A DNA stretch of 64,000 nt, taken from positions 62,001 through 126,000 of the forward strand of contig JABSRP010000019.1 in NCBI GenBank assembly GCA_013215145.1, read 5' to 3'. Of this stretch, positions 8,590-16,940 are shown piece after piece (position 1 is the stretch's first letter; each line of letters begins with the position of its first letter). The DNA is from Pseudobacteriovorax sp. (GTDB taxonomy: Bacteria > Bdellovibrionota_B > Oligoflexia > Oligoflexales > Oligoflexaceae). The position numbers and the translations under genes were made by a program. A model generated the notes under the pieces. That model was not told the DNA's origin. It saw nothing but the letters and a program-made list of their open reading frames with translations, and did no database searches.

Positions 8590-10023
8590 TCAGTAGTATT
8601 TGGCGAAGTAATTGAAAAAGTCTGAATACTCAATGGCATTGACGATAAACTGCGCTCGCACGGTTGCTAAACGCCTTTTGCTATCGATCAAGCCTTTTTG
8701 AAACTCTGAGAGGTTAGTGTAGTCAAGGAGGCCATTGGCAAAATCTCTTTCTGCGATGGTAAGAATTTGCTGCGATAGACTCACATTTTTTTCGAGCTCG
8801 TCGTAGATGATGATGTCCCGTTCAAGTGTTTCCGACAGGGTCGCTACGCGTTTTTGCTTGCTTGACGTCAACTGGTCAATACGATGATTGATAGTTATTT
8901 GCTGGATTCGATTGGCTTTAAGGGAATTAATGGCAATCCGATCTTCAACTGGTAGCTTGTAGTTAACGGCCGCCTGAACATAAGGATAGGTAGCGCTAAA
9001 TACATCTTCTTGACTATCAACGAAGTTAGCATCAAAACCCTGGAGGCCACCTTGGATGGTGATAGTGATGTCCGGCTTTGTTTGAGTGATTAAATCTTTT
9101 TCGCGTAGTAATTCTAGTTTGAGTTGTTCTCTCAGGGATTTGATTTGATCTTGCTGATCCAGCGCAATATTACCTCCCTGCCCTTTTAGGCTCTGATAAA
9201 GCTCTTTGACTTGCTGATATAAGGTCTCAATAGAAATCTGAGGTATATCTTGAGATTCTAATTTGTTCTTTGACAGCAGCTCCGACTCTTGATTCAACGC
9301 TAGCTGTTCCAGGCTCATGACAGCGCTTGTGCACGTATTGAGCTCTTTGCGACTGAGCAAATAGTCTCTCGGATTTATGGTGCCTCGATTGCGCTTTTCC
9401 TTTAGTTTCCGTGTTTGGCCTCTGATTTCTACACAAAGACGTTTTTGAAAGCTAATTTCATCATTGGTCTCTAACAGTTGGGATAGGTCTAAGAGAGACA
9501 TGATTAGGATTTGCTTTTTCTCTAGAGACGATTGGCTGTCGATGACAGCTTTTGATTGCATTAGCCGTTGATCAATGCGGTCTAATCGATCGCTGAGAAG
9601 ATCTTTATAAAGATTGGTGCTCGCGCTCAGCGCCAGATTAGGGATGAAAGCGCTAACGGTTCCTGTGGGTGTAAAGTCAAAATGACTGTGTGATAGGCCA
9701 TAGCTTAGGCCGGAGCGCCAACCGCTTTTATGTAGCTTGCTGTAGTCGGCAGACAAAGTTGCTGTTCGAGTCAAGTCCAGGCCTTGCTGTGGTCCAAACT
9801 GAGGGGTGGGAGAACTTTGATCTATCGCTGCAGACAAATTCGATTGATAATCAAATATGCTAAGGTCGTTGCTTAGCAGAACTTTCGACTGCTCTCCAGC
9901 CGAAACGACAATTTTAAATTCAACAGATCGATCGGCGACCTGCTTTAAAAACTCATCGATTTTTCCCTGTTTGCTCTGGGAAAATGCTGAAGAACTCATA
10001 AATAGTAGTAGAAGTATGCGCAT
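8590..10023 (-). CDS. TolC-like outer membrane efflux protein
   Basis: A 477-residue exported protein with an N-terminal signal peptide (ILLLLFMSSSAFS) and long helix-rich segments separated by short barrel-like stretches, as in the outer membrane efflux protein family. 'NGLLDYTNLSEFQKGLIDSKRR' near the C-terminus resembles the conserved end of TolC-type repeats. The ATG at 10023 is preferred to a TTG at 10041, but neither has a strong ribosome site. It is the first gene of an operon with the RND permease. Sequence is divergent from classic TolC, so confidence in family is moderate. Confidence 0.7.
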   Translation of the reverse strand: MRILLLLFMSSSAFSQSKQGKIDEFLKQVADRSVEFKIVVSAGEQSKVLLSNDLSIFDYQSNLSAAIDQSSPTPQFGPQQGLDLTRTATLSADYSKLHKSGWRSGLSYGLSHSHFDFTPTGTVSAFIPNLALSASTNLYKDLLSDRLDRIDQRLMQSKAVIDSQSSLEKKQILIMSLLDLSQLLETNDEISFQKRLCVEIRGQTRKLKEKRNRGTINPRDYLLSRKELNTCTSAVMSLEQLALNQESELLSKNKLESQDIPQISIETLYQQVKELYQSLKGQGGNIALDQQDQIKSLREQLKLELLREKDLITQTKPDITITIQGGLQGFDANFVDSQEDVFSATYPYVQAAVNYKLPVEDRIAINSLKANRIQQITINHRIDQLTSSKQKRVATLSETLERDIIIYDELEKNVSLSQQILTIAERDFANGLLDYTNLSEFQKGLIDSKRRLATVRAQFIVNAIEYSDFFNYFAKYY

Positions 10024-10177
10024 GGGACTGTTGGCTCTCAAGAATAGGATTATTGATCAGGTCGATCCTACTTGAAATGGCCTTCAATCGAAACAGTAAT
10101 TCCTATTGATTTAAGGTAGCCAATGAAAGTGACGTTATATGTTGCGGTTACTTTGGCAAGGTGAATGAAATAAAGAT

Positions 10178-11848
10178 TTAAGCCGAGCGTTTTAGTCGGG
10201 CTCTATGGGTAGGAATATCAATCTCGAATTGAGTTCCAACCCCTTTTTCTGAAAAAACCGTAATCTGTCCCGAAAGGCCTTTCACAATATCAGCAACGGC
10301 ATCCATACCAACACCTCGACCGGACATCTCTGTCACGGTATCAGCCGTGGAGAGTTGCGGACAAAAGATCAGATCGAGTTTGTCTTGAAACCTAGCTTCA
10401 ACCGCCTTTTCTGGAGTCCAATGACCCAGTAATACCGCTTTTTGGGCCAGTTTGTCGCCGTCTATACCTTCGCCATCGTCTTTGATCACAAGGTGAAGTG
10501 CATTTTCATTGGTGAGGAAAACACTAACATGAATCGTTCCTGTTTCGGGTTTGCCCATAGCCCTTCTTTCGGCTTTGGGTTTAATTCCGTGATCGAAAGA
10601 ATTCCGGAACACATGCGTCAAAACATTTTCCAAAGGTCTAATGTCGTCGTGGGTAATTTCGTCTGACTCGGGGCCGAAAACAATTTCCACAGCTTTATCG
10701 GGAAATCTCTGGCAGAGTTCCTTAATGTGATTCTCGTGAGAGCGAAAAAGTTCGTGGATCTGACAACTGGTAAAGGAATCCACAATAGCTTGAAGGTCCT
10801 TGTTTTGGGACTGCTCAGCATAGTCGCGCAATTGTCTAAGTTTCAACTTATCGATTGTCACCTTGTTGTTATAGTCCTTCAGTGACAACGTTTCCTCAAC
10901 GTAGGAGGATTCGAATTTCCACCGGTCTTTGATAGATGTCCATTGGGCATGACACTCTCCGGTCATAAACGAGTCCTGGTGTTTCAATTCGGACTCTAAA
11001 TCGTGAATCTGGTGAACAAGTTGCTCGTAGCCGAAGGTTCCTAAAATACCCTTCAGCGTGTGGAGATAGTTTTCCAGGCGGGTTAGGTTTGTGCTGGGGT
11101 CTGGAACGACTTTAGTGTGCAGATACTGGTCGCAGTTTTTAATGAGAGATATGGCCTCACCAAGGAAACTCTTATAGGCTTCGATGTTACATACGGCCAG
11201 TGACATCCTTTTCATTCGTTCCGTCATAGCATCAGCTTCGGCGCGGGCATGCGTCTGTTTCGATATATCAGAGATAGTAACGAGAACCTGACTAAGTTGT
11301 CCCTTTCTAACGTAAATAGGCTGGTACTCACATTTAAGGGTCAAGTGCTCATTCTGATCACGCCGTTCGATGGTCTTCGGAAGCATGCTAACGGAGGATT
11401 CAAAATCAGAGAAAAACTCACCTTCATCCCAAAGGAGGGCTAGGCAAGCTTCGATATTTTCGTCCTTGGTATGAGCGTAGGTCCTAAAGATCTCATGAAT
11501 GCTTTTAGTGGATAGTGTTAGAGGTAAAAGTTTTCCAAGGGCCTGGGAACGCTCGTCAGACACCCTCCCGTTACGATCAAACAAGAAAACGCCGTCTTGC
11601 AATCCCGCGAGTAACATACTGTGGTTTCCCGTGCCTTTGCCAAAACCGCCAAAGACTTTTGTTATGGCCCAAGTTCCCACAAGTAACCATCCAGCGAAGG
11701 CGAAATTTTCGCTTAAAGGAATCGACAGCACGGACCCGACGATCACCGACACCCCAGCTAACAATCCGAAAATTCCTAGATTGCGCATCAATATTTTCAA
11801 CTTTTCAGGGGTGGCAGGGGTCTGTTTACCCTGGCTAGACGGCTCCAT
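10178..11848 (-). CDS. Membrane-anchored CheA-like histidine kinase (Hpt + HATPase)
   Basis: A 556-residue sensor kinase. Two N-terminal hydrophobic segments (about 24-43 and 49-67) anchor it; a PAS-like region spans about 76-200. The Hpt motif YLHTLKG puts the phosphorylated His at 263. The ATPase domain is of CheA type: RNSFDHGI near 415, DDGEGI near 457 and SGRGVGMDA near 509. There is no CheW-like (P5) or P2 domain, so it is not a chemotaxis CheA. The start at 11848 follows AAGGGAG. A paralogue lies at 13607-15595, sharing the phrase SVSMLPKT ahead of the Hpt. No cognate regulator is adjacent on this strand. Confidence 0.87.
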   Translation of the reverse strand: MEPSSQGKQTPATPEKLKILMRNLGIFGLLAGVSVIVGSVLSIPLSENFAFAGWLLVGTWAITKVFGGFGKGTGNHSMLLAGLQDGVFLFDRNGRVSDERSQALGKLLPLTLSTKSIHEIFRTYAHTKDENIEACLALLWDEGEFFSDFESSVSMLPKTIERRDQNEHLTLKCEYQPIYVRKGQLSQVLVTISDISKQTHARAEADAMTERMKRMSLAVCNIEAYKSFLGEAISLIKNCDQYLHTKVVPDPSTNLTRLENYLHTLKGILGTFGYEQLVHQIHDLESELKHQDSFMTGECHAQWTSIKDRWKFESSYVEETLSLKDYNNKVTIDKLKLRQLRDYAEQSQNKDLQAIVDSFTSCQIHELFRSHENHIKELCQRFPDKAVEIVFGPESDEITHDDIRPLENVLTHVFRNSFDHGIKPKAERRAMGKPETGTIHVSVFLTNENALHLVIKDDGEGIDGDKLAQKAVLLGHWTPEKAVEARFQDKLDLIFCPQLSTADTVTEMSGRGVGMDAVADIVKGLSGQITVFSEKGVGTQFEIDIPTHRARLKRSA

Positions 11849-11981
11849 CAAAACTCCCTTCGTTACTTAAGGGTAGCATCGGCTTAAATCTAACTTAGAT
11901 TAATGTTATTCAGGAGCAGGAATAAATCTTTGTTAATTCAGTGAATTATGAGGTTCGGCTGGAACTCAGCGGGCATTGGTA

Positions 11982-12131
11982 TCAGGAGTCGTCAGCAAAT
12001 AACCTCATTAGTTTTGCCGTTTGTCCGCGGTTCGATTTTAGCTTTTCAATGTCCGACCAGGTCAACCCTTCTTCGGCCAGAGCAATAGCTATACCGAGAC
12101 AAATTGCCAAGATACAGGCAATAAACTTCAT
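11982..12131 (-). CDS. Small secreted protein, 49 residues
   Basis: A short minus-strand gene with a near-ideal ribosome site (GAGGA, 5 bases before ATG). It begins MKFIACILAICLGIAIALA, a classic signal peptide with an ALA cleavage motif, followed by a mature peptide of about 30 residues (EEGLTWSDIEKLKSNRGQTA and on to DDS) with a helix-forming amphipathic pattern. I recognise no family. It lies upstream of the kinase at 11848 on the same strand with a 133-base gap, so it could be co-transcribed with it. Confidence 0.6.
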   Translation of the reverse strand: MKFIACILAICLGIAIALAEEGLTWSDIEKLKSNRGQTAKLMRLFADDS

Positions 12132-12452
12132 AGTTATCCTCGCTGGTTAATAACTGTAGTTCCTTAACGGCAATTGTCGAAGGAAAACTTAAATCTTATT
12201 TTTATGTAAGATAACTGACCATAATCCCAGGTTTAATAATTGGCTTTTAGGCCTATTTCTCGGCTGGGTTTTTTCACAGCGTCACGTTTTGAGGCGAAAA
12301 AAAACTTGGGTATTTGTAGGGCAAGGTACTGAAACAAAGAAAGTATTTTTACCGAGGGAAAAAAAACACTGGCGTTAAAGCCCTGTGGCTTCAGTTTAGA
12401 TCGTGGCGGCCGACTAACCAGTTTATGTAGAACCTTCTAGCAGGCGCGACTC
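12132..12452. other. Divergent intergenic region upstream of receiver-TPR gene
   Basis: About 320 AT-rich bases between the small secreted protein (minus) and the receiver-TPR gene (plus). Several A- and T-runs occur, but I could not define a convincing -35/-10 pair, a hairpin terminator or another gene. Confidence 0.4.
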
Positions 12453-13610
12453 ATGAATGACATTAAAGGCTCAGTTTTGGTTGTCTCGGCGGATGCTGCA
12501 AATCAGAAAGCCGTCATCAAAGCCTTAACCTCTCTCGAAATTGTCGACATTAAGGTTATGGACTGTGGCTTGGAAGCCATGGAGATGGTTAAGGCGACTC
12601 CTCCGGCCTTGGTCATATGTGACGTCAACATGAAACAGATCCATGGTTGGGTTTTCGTCAAAGAGCTTAAACTAAACGATAAGATTCCTAACCTCCCTAT
12701 TATCCTGATGGGGCGGGATGAAGCGCCAGATACCGAGGATAAACTTAAGTCCTACGGTCTTGTTAGATATGCAAAAATGCCAATTAAGCCTAACAGTTTA
12801 GACTTCCTTATCCATTCGACGGTTACCCTATTCAAGACTTCCGGAACCATCGAGAGTAAATTTACTGAAGCAAAAGATTCTTTGATAAAGCAAAAAAATG
12901 ACGAAGCTATCGAGCTTTTTTCTGAATTGAAGGGACTTACGGAGAATTCGCTAAGGAGTAACGTAGGTTTAGCGCAAGCATTCTTGCAAGACAACCAAAC
13001 AGAAAAGGCCGAGGAAGTCGTTGAGGAAATTGCTAAGAGCGACGAAATTACTCCTCAAAAGCTCTTTATGCAAGTGCGCTTAGGGTTGAAGAAAGGTGAT
13101 CATCCTGTTGTGGAAAAGGCTATGAAAAACCTGCTGGAGGCGACTCCAACAGAGTTTTATTACTCTAGGTGTGTGAAGCTATGTGTTGATCACGGTGTGC
13201 CTGCGTTGGCTAAGCCTTTTGCCCAAGACGCTCTAGATAAAGGCTTCGAGCAAATAGAGTTTTATAACTGTTTAGCTCGATGCTATGTCAGCGACCAAAA
13301 ATACGAAGCGGCTCTTGATTATGTAGAAAAGGCTGCAAAGTTATCAGGTATGACTCCAGAAATGTACAACATCAAGGGGGTTTGCTTTCGAAAGGTTGGC
13401 AGTCATAGTGATGCCATTAGTTGTTACGAAGAAGCCTTACGTCTCGACCCGACAGATGCAAAGGTTTACTTCAACCTTGCTATTTGTCATGTTGAGTTAA
13501 AGCAGCTTGATCTTGCATTGCAGCATCTGGAATCTTGTCTCGAAATATCTCCTGGCTTTCAAAGAGCTAGGGAGAAACGCGATGAAATTAAAGGGAAATT
13601 AGCCTCATGA
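12453..13610 (+). CDS. Response regulator receiver with TPR array
   Basis: A 385-residue cytoplasmic protein. Residues 5-125 form a receiver domain with the phosphoacceptor Asp57 (ALVICDVNM) and the conserved Lys in AKMPIKP near 108; only one of the usual two N-terminal acidic residues is kept. Residues about 135-380 are TPR-like helical repeats, clearest in the last ~120 residues (ALDYVEKAAKLSG, AISCYEEALRLDPTDAKVY, ALQHLESCLEISP). There is no DNA-binding output, so the TPR array probably mediates protein contacts. Its stop overlaps the start of the next gene (ATGA), so it is translationally coupled to the CheA-like kinase, its likely partner. Confidence 0.88.
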   Translation: MNDIKGSVLVVSADAANQKAVIKALTSLEIVDIKVMDCGLEAMEMVKATPPALVICDVNMKQIHGWVFVKELKLNDKIPNLPIILMGRDEAPDTEDKLKSYGLVRYAKMPIKPNSLDFLIHSTVTLFKTSGTIESKFTEAKDSLIKQKNDEAIELFSELKGLTENSLRSNVGLAQAFLQDNQTEKAEEVVEEIAKSDEITPQKLFMQVRLGLKKGDHPVVEKAMKNLLEATPTEFYYSRCVKLCVDHGVPALAKPFAQDALDKGFEQIEFYNCLARCYVSDQKYEAALDYVEKAAKLSGMTPEMYNIKGVCFRKVGSHSDAISCYEEALRLDPTDAKVYFNLAICHVELKQLDLALQHLESCLEISPGFQRAREKRDEIKGKLAS

Positions 13611-15595
13611 GTGAAGGATTAGATTTAGACTCTATTCTTGGCGCCATGGAAGATGCCGCTGTCGCCGAAAAAAAGACCGGGAATTTAATCGTCAAAGTTC
13701 TTGAGAGACAAAACATCAAGGATACTATCGGTGAAGCTCAGGAATTTATCGAGGACGCAGAATTTAAAGAGTTTAGCCACGACGATAGCTTCCTAGATCA
13801 CTTGCAGGATGTCGATCTGGTTGTTTTTGAGTGCCGTCTTCTGGAAGGCCTTGCCGACTTAAGGACCATTGGTCAAATAAGGATGAAGCGACCTCAGCTT
13901 CCCGTGCTCGTCTTTAGTGCCAACGATGATGTAGAATTCATCTCCTCCGTCTTGGAAGAGGGGGCTGCCGATTGCCTCCCGGTAGGATCGGAGTGGTTGG
14001 TAGTTTCGGCGAAAATGAAGAATCTCCTTAAAATATCCAAAACACTTTCTCTTTTCGAATTTAAAAATGAGGAAGTGATCAAGACTATGCGTTCCCTTAG
14101 GGAAGTCAATGATGCGATGAAACATGAGAAAATGAATCGTATTATGGCGGAGACGGAACGTGACTTTGCCGAGGAAGCTGCTCAAGTCAATCGTCAAATG
14201 AAGGAGATCCTTGACAACCTTCAAGAGGGTTTCTTTTTTGTGAATAAAGAGCTGATGATTGGTAGTTCCACCTCTGCTGCATGCGAGGAGATTTTTGGGG
14301 ACTCCCTGGCCGAAAGGCAATTAGGAACTATACTAAACCTCTGTGAACCTGAGAAAGAAAAGCATCTTTGTTTGGCATTGGAACAAATTTTTGATGATTT
14401 TATGCCAGAAGAGGTAAGTGTTTCTATGTTACCAAAAACAGTAGAAACAAATTGCGGTAAGATTGTTGACCTTCGGTATACCGTTGTGAGAGCTAACGAT
14501 CAGACCATCGAAAAAGTGATCATCGCCGCCTCCGATATCTCTGAGATAGTCAAAGAACGGAAAGAAATTGAAGCGAAATTTATCGAAAATCGCAGTCTTA
14601 TCAATATCTTAAGACATATTGATGGTTTTAGGGATTTTGTCGCAGCTTTTCGGAAGTCGATCACCCTCATAAGGGGCGAGACGGATAAACTCATTATTAA
14701 AAGAGAGCTACACACTCTAAAAGGAAACTCCCTGTCCTTCGAATTGTATGAACTAGGAGATATTATTCATCATACAGAAACCGCATTTATCGAAGACGAA
14801 GGCTTAGATTTAACGGTTGAATTAGACAAGATTGAAACCAATCTATTGTTGTTTCTTAAGGTTCATAAAGAACTTCTAAAGGTAGATTACACTGAGCAAC
14901 AAGTCAGATTATATTCCATAAGTGAAACTGATTTTGCCAAACTCGTTTCCTACTCGGAATCTATCCCAAGCGATCATCGAGGCGAATGGGATCAGCTTAT
15001 GAAAAAGATTCACTGTAAACAAATTTCAGAAATTTGTAGCAATTTTGCTCCTTCAGTCCAGCGATTAGCCAACAAACTGGAAAAGAAAATCGACTTTAGT
15101 ATTGAGGGTGATGGACATCAAGTTGATGCGGATATTTATCATGATTTGCTTCAGAATCTAATTCATCTTATCAATAATGCCTGCGATCATGGTATTGAAA
15201 TGCCCGTAGAACGCGAGGCTTCAGATAAAGATGATGTGGGACAAATAAATTTGAGATTTAATGTCGATGAAAATCAATCGTTGCAAATCACTCTTACTGA
15301 TGATGGAAAAGGAATCGATTGGCAAAAGCTTATGGATACAGCCCATATGAAAGGATATTCGCTAACTCTAATCGAGGAGAATATCACGCGAGAAACAGCA
15401 TATAAGCTTCTGTTCTTAGATGGCTTCTCGACAGCTGAGAAAATCAGCGAGACTTCAGGTCGTGGTGTAGGTATGGCGGCGCTAAAAGCGGAGGTAGAAG
15501 CACTTAACGGTACCATCATAGTCGAATCTGAAATTGGTAAAGGGACGAAAACTACGATTACGATTCCTGATCAGGGATTGCGACTAGCTGGCTAA
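13607..15595 (+). CDS. CheA-like hybrid kinase with pseudo-receiver, PAS and Hpt
   Basis: A 662-residue cytoplasmic kinase. Residues about 25-145 look like a receiver domain, but Glu75 (VVFECR) replaces the phosphoacceptor Asp and the usual Lys is absent, so it should not be phosphorylated. A coiled coil (150-200) and a PAS-like region (200-320) follow. The Hpt motif ELHTLKG has His369. The CheA-type ATPase domain has INNACDHG near 520, DDGKGI near 563 and SGRGVGMAA near 615. It has no P2 or CheW domain. The start overlaps the upstream receiver-TPR stop by four bases. It is a paralogue of the kinase at 10178-11848. Confidence 0.87.
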   Translation: MSEGLDLDSILGAMEDAAVAEKKTGNLIVKVLERQNIKDTIGEAQEFIEDAEFKEFSHDDSFLDHLQDVDLVVFECRLLEGLADLRTIGQIRMKRPQLPVLVFSANDDVEFISSVLEEGAADCLPVGSEWLVVSAKMKNLLKISKTLSLFEFKNEEVIKTMRSLREVNDAMKHEKMNRIMAETERDFAEEAAQVNRQMKEILDNLQEGFFFVNKELMIGSSTSAACEEIFGDSLAERQLGTILNLCEPEKEKHLCLALEQIFDDFMPEEVSVSMLPKTVETNCGKIVDLRYTVVRANDQTIEKVIIAASDISEIVKERKEIEAKFIENRSLINILRHIDGFRDFVAAFRKSITLIRGETDKLIIKRELHTLKGNSLSFELYELGDIIHHTETAFIEDEGLDLTVELDKIETNLLLFLKVHKELLKVDYTEQQVRLYSISETDFAKLVSYSESIPSDHRGEWDQLMKKIHCKQISEICSNFAPSVQRLANKLEKKIDFSIEGDGHQVDADIYHDLLQNLIHLINNACDHGIEMPVEREASDKDDVGQINLRFNVDENQSLQITLTDDGKGIDWQKLMDTAHMKGYSLTLIEENITRETAYKLLFLDGFSTAEKISETSGRGVGMAALKAEVEALNGTIIVESEIGKGTKTTITIPDQGLRLAG

Positions 15596-15633
15596 ATGGA
15601 TCTGAAATCCTATTTTGCCACTGGGAACCCTGT

Positions 15634-16914
15634 TTAGAATTCCAATGGAATCCCAAATTTTTCTCCAACCTCCATGGCAGAGGTGACGCCATTTTCTAAG
15701 AGCGGTAGCTTGTCAGCGAGATAGGAGCCTACAAAATGAACTTTCCGTTGTTTGTCAGATAATTGCCGGTGCCGAATCTCTTTCATAGCCTCGAAGCTCT
15801 CCAAATTGCAAATGGGTCGCGAGAACTTTACCTTTTTAATGGCACCCCTATAGTCTTTTTCCGGGTTTAACGTTTGGAAGTACTGGGTGTCGATTCCTTT
15901 GAAGTCAGGCTCAGAGCGATTGATCCAAATACTAGCTTTAGGAAGGTCATGCTGTTCAGTGAGTTGATAATTGACGGCAGCCCAGTCTTTTTTGTTACGC
16001 GGCATAACATCTTCATCTTGATGAACCATCATTTCCGTCTGAGCGTATGGTATTAACTCCAAAAGTGATTTGTCATGGGATAACTCTGGAATATTCTCGA
16101 TAAGCTTTGCAGCTTGATTGGCCTGGGTTCCGATGATCACTTGGTCATAAACGGAAATATTGCCCTGAGAATCGCGGATCTCGATTCCATGTTCCAACTG
16201 ACGGATTTGATGAGCAACAGTCTCAAATTTTATCTGTTGAATCGTCTCTGCCAAAGCTGTCTCTAAGGCTGTAGTGCCTCCAGTCCATCGTTTCATGGGG
16301 GAGGTCTCAAGAAAAACGCTTAAAAGATCTAGGATCATATTCGCTGGAAAATTAAGTATCTCTTTTTCGGAGCAAGTGGCGATTGCGGAAAATACAGGGA
16401 TTAAAAACTCCTTTTTAAACTGAAGAGAGTACCTTCTTGCCTCCAAATAGTCCCCGAAAACTTTATCGGTAAAATTAATACGATAGGTCTTCCCAGAAAG
16501 ATCTTTTTTTAACTTAAAATAATCAGGTAAGAAGATGGTCATCCAAGGAAGGAATCTCAATTTTGGTAGGATATATGTAAAGGTCCTGTCTTTCAGTGAA
16601 AGATTAAAATAGCGAAAGTAGCTCCTACCCATATGATCGGAAAATGAGCTGTCATTGTTTAGGTATCGTAAAGGAACATTTAGGTACTGACAGAGAGCAT
16701 GAAGTTTTGGATAGTATATGCTACTAAATACCCTGATGGGAACATCGATTCGCTTGTTGCCTTCTCTCGTGCTAATATCAACACCCTTTTGTCCAAGACC
16801 GAGCTTGCTTGCTTTTTCGTACAAACATACCTCATGATGCTTCGAAAAAATCCATGCTGCAGATAAGCCAGCTATCCCACTACCTAACACCGCTACTCTT
16901 TGCTTTTTAGTCAT
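15634..16914 (-). CDS. FAD/NAD(P)-binding amine-oxidase-like oxidoreductase
   Basis: A 426-residue flavoprotein of the predicted NAD/FAD-binding group close to COG2907. The N-terminal dinucleotide motif is AVLGSGIAGLSAAW followed by VCLYEKASKLGLG; 'QVIIGTQANQAAKLI' marks the second FAD contact, and VHFVGSYLADKLPLLENG is the C-terminal FAD motif with the usual 'GSY...ENGV' form. Homologues are often found next to cyclopropane fatty-acid synthase genes and are thought to act on lipids. Here the partner, 26 bases upstream, is an acyl-adenylate ligase, which also suggests a lipid substrate. The start follows GAGGA. Confidence 0.8.
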   Translation of the reverse strand: MTKKQRVAVLGSGIAGLSAAWIFSKHHEVCLYEKASKLGLGQKGVDISTREGNKRIDVPIRVFSSIYYPKLHALCQYLNVPLRYLNNDSSFSDHMGRSYFRYFNLSLKDRTFTYILPKLRFLPWMTIFLPDYFKLKKDLSGKTYRINFTDKVFGDYLEARRYSLQFKKEFLIPVFSAIATCSEKEILNFPANMILDLLSVFLETSPMKRWTGGTTALETALAETIQQIKFETVAHQIRQLEHGIEIRDSQGNISVYDQVIIGTQANQAAKLIENIPELSHDKSLLELIPYAQTEMMVHQDEDVMPRNKKDWAAVNYQLTEQHDLPKASIWINRSEPDFKGIDTQYFQTLNPEKDYRGAIKKVKFSRPICNLESFEAMKEIRHRQLSDKQRKVHFVGSYLADKLPLLENGVTSAMEVGEKFGIPLEF

Positions 16915-16940
16915 CAAAATATCCTCAATTTTGGCGATGA

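Noticed and set aside
12240..12290. GGC/GCC stretch followed by T-run as a terminator
   Set aside because: The stem is weak and interrupted, and no gene ends here on the plus strand.
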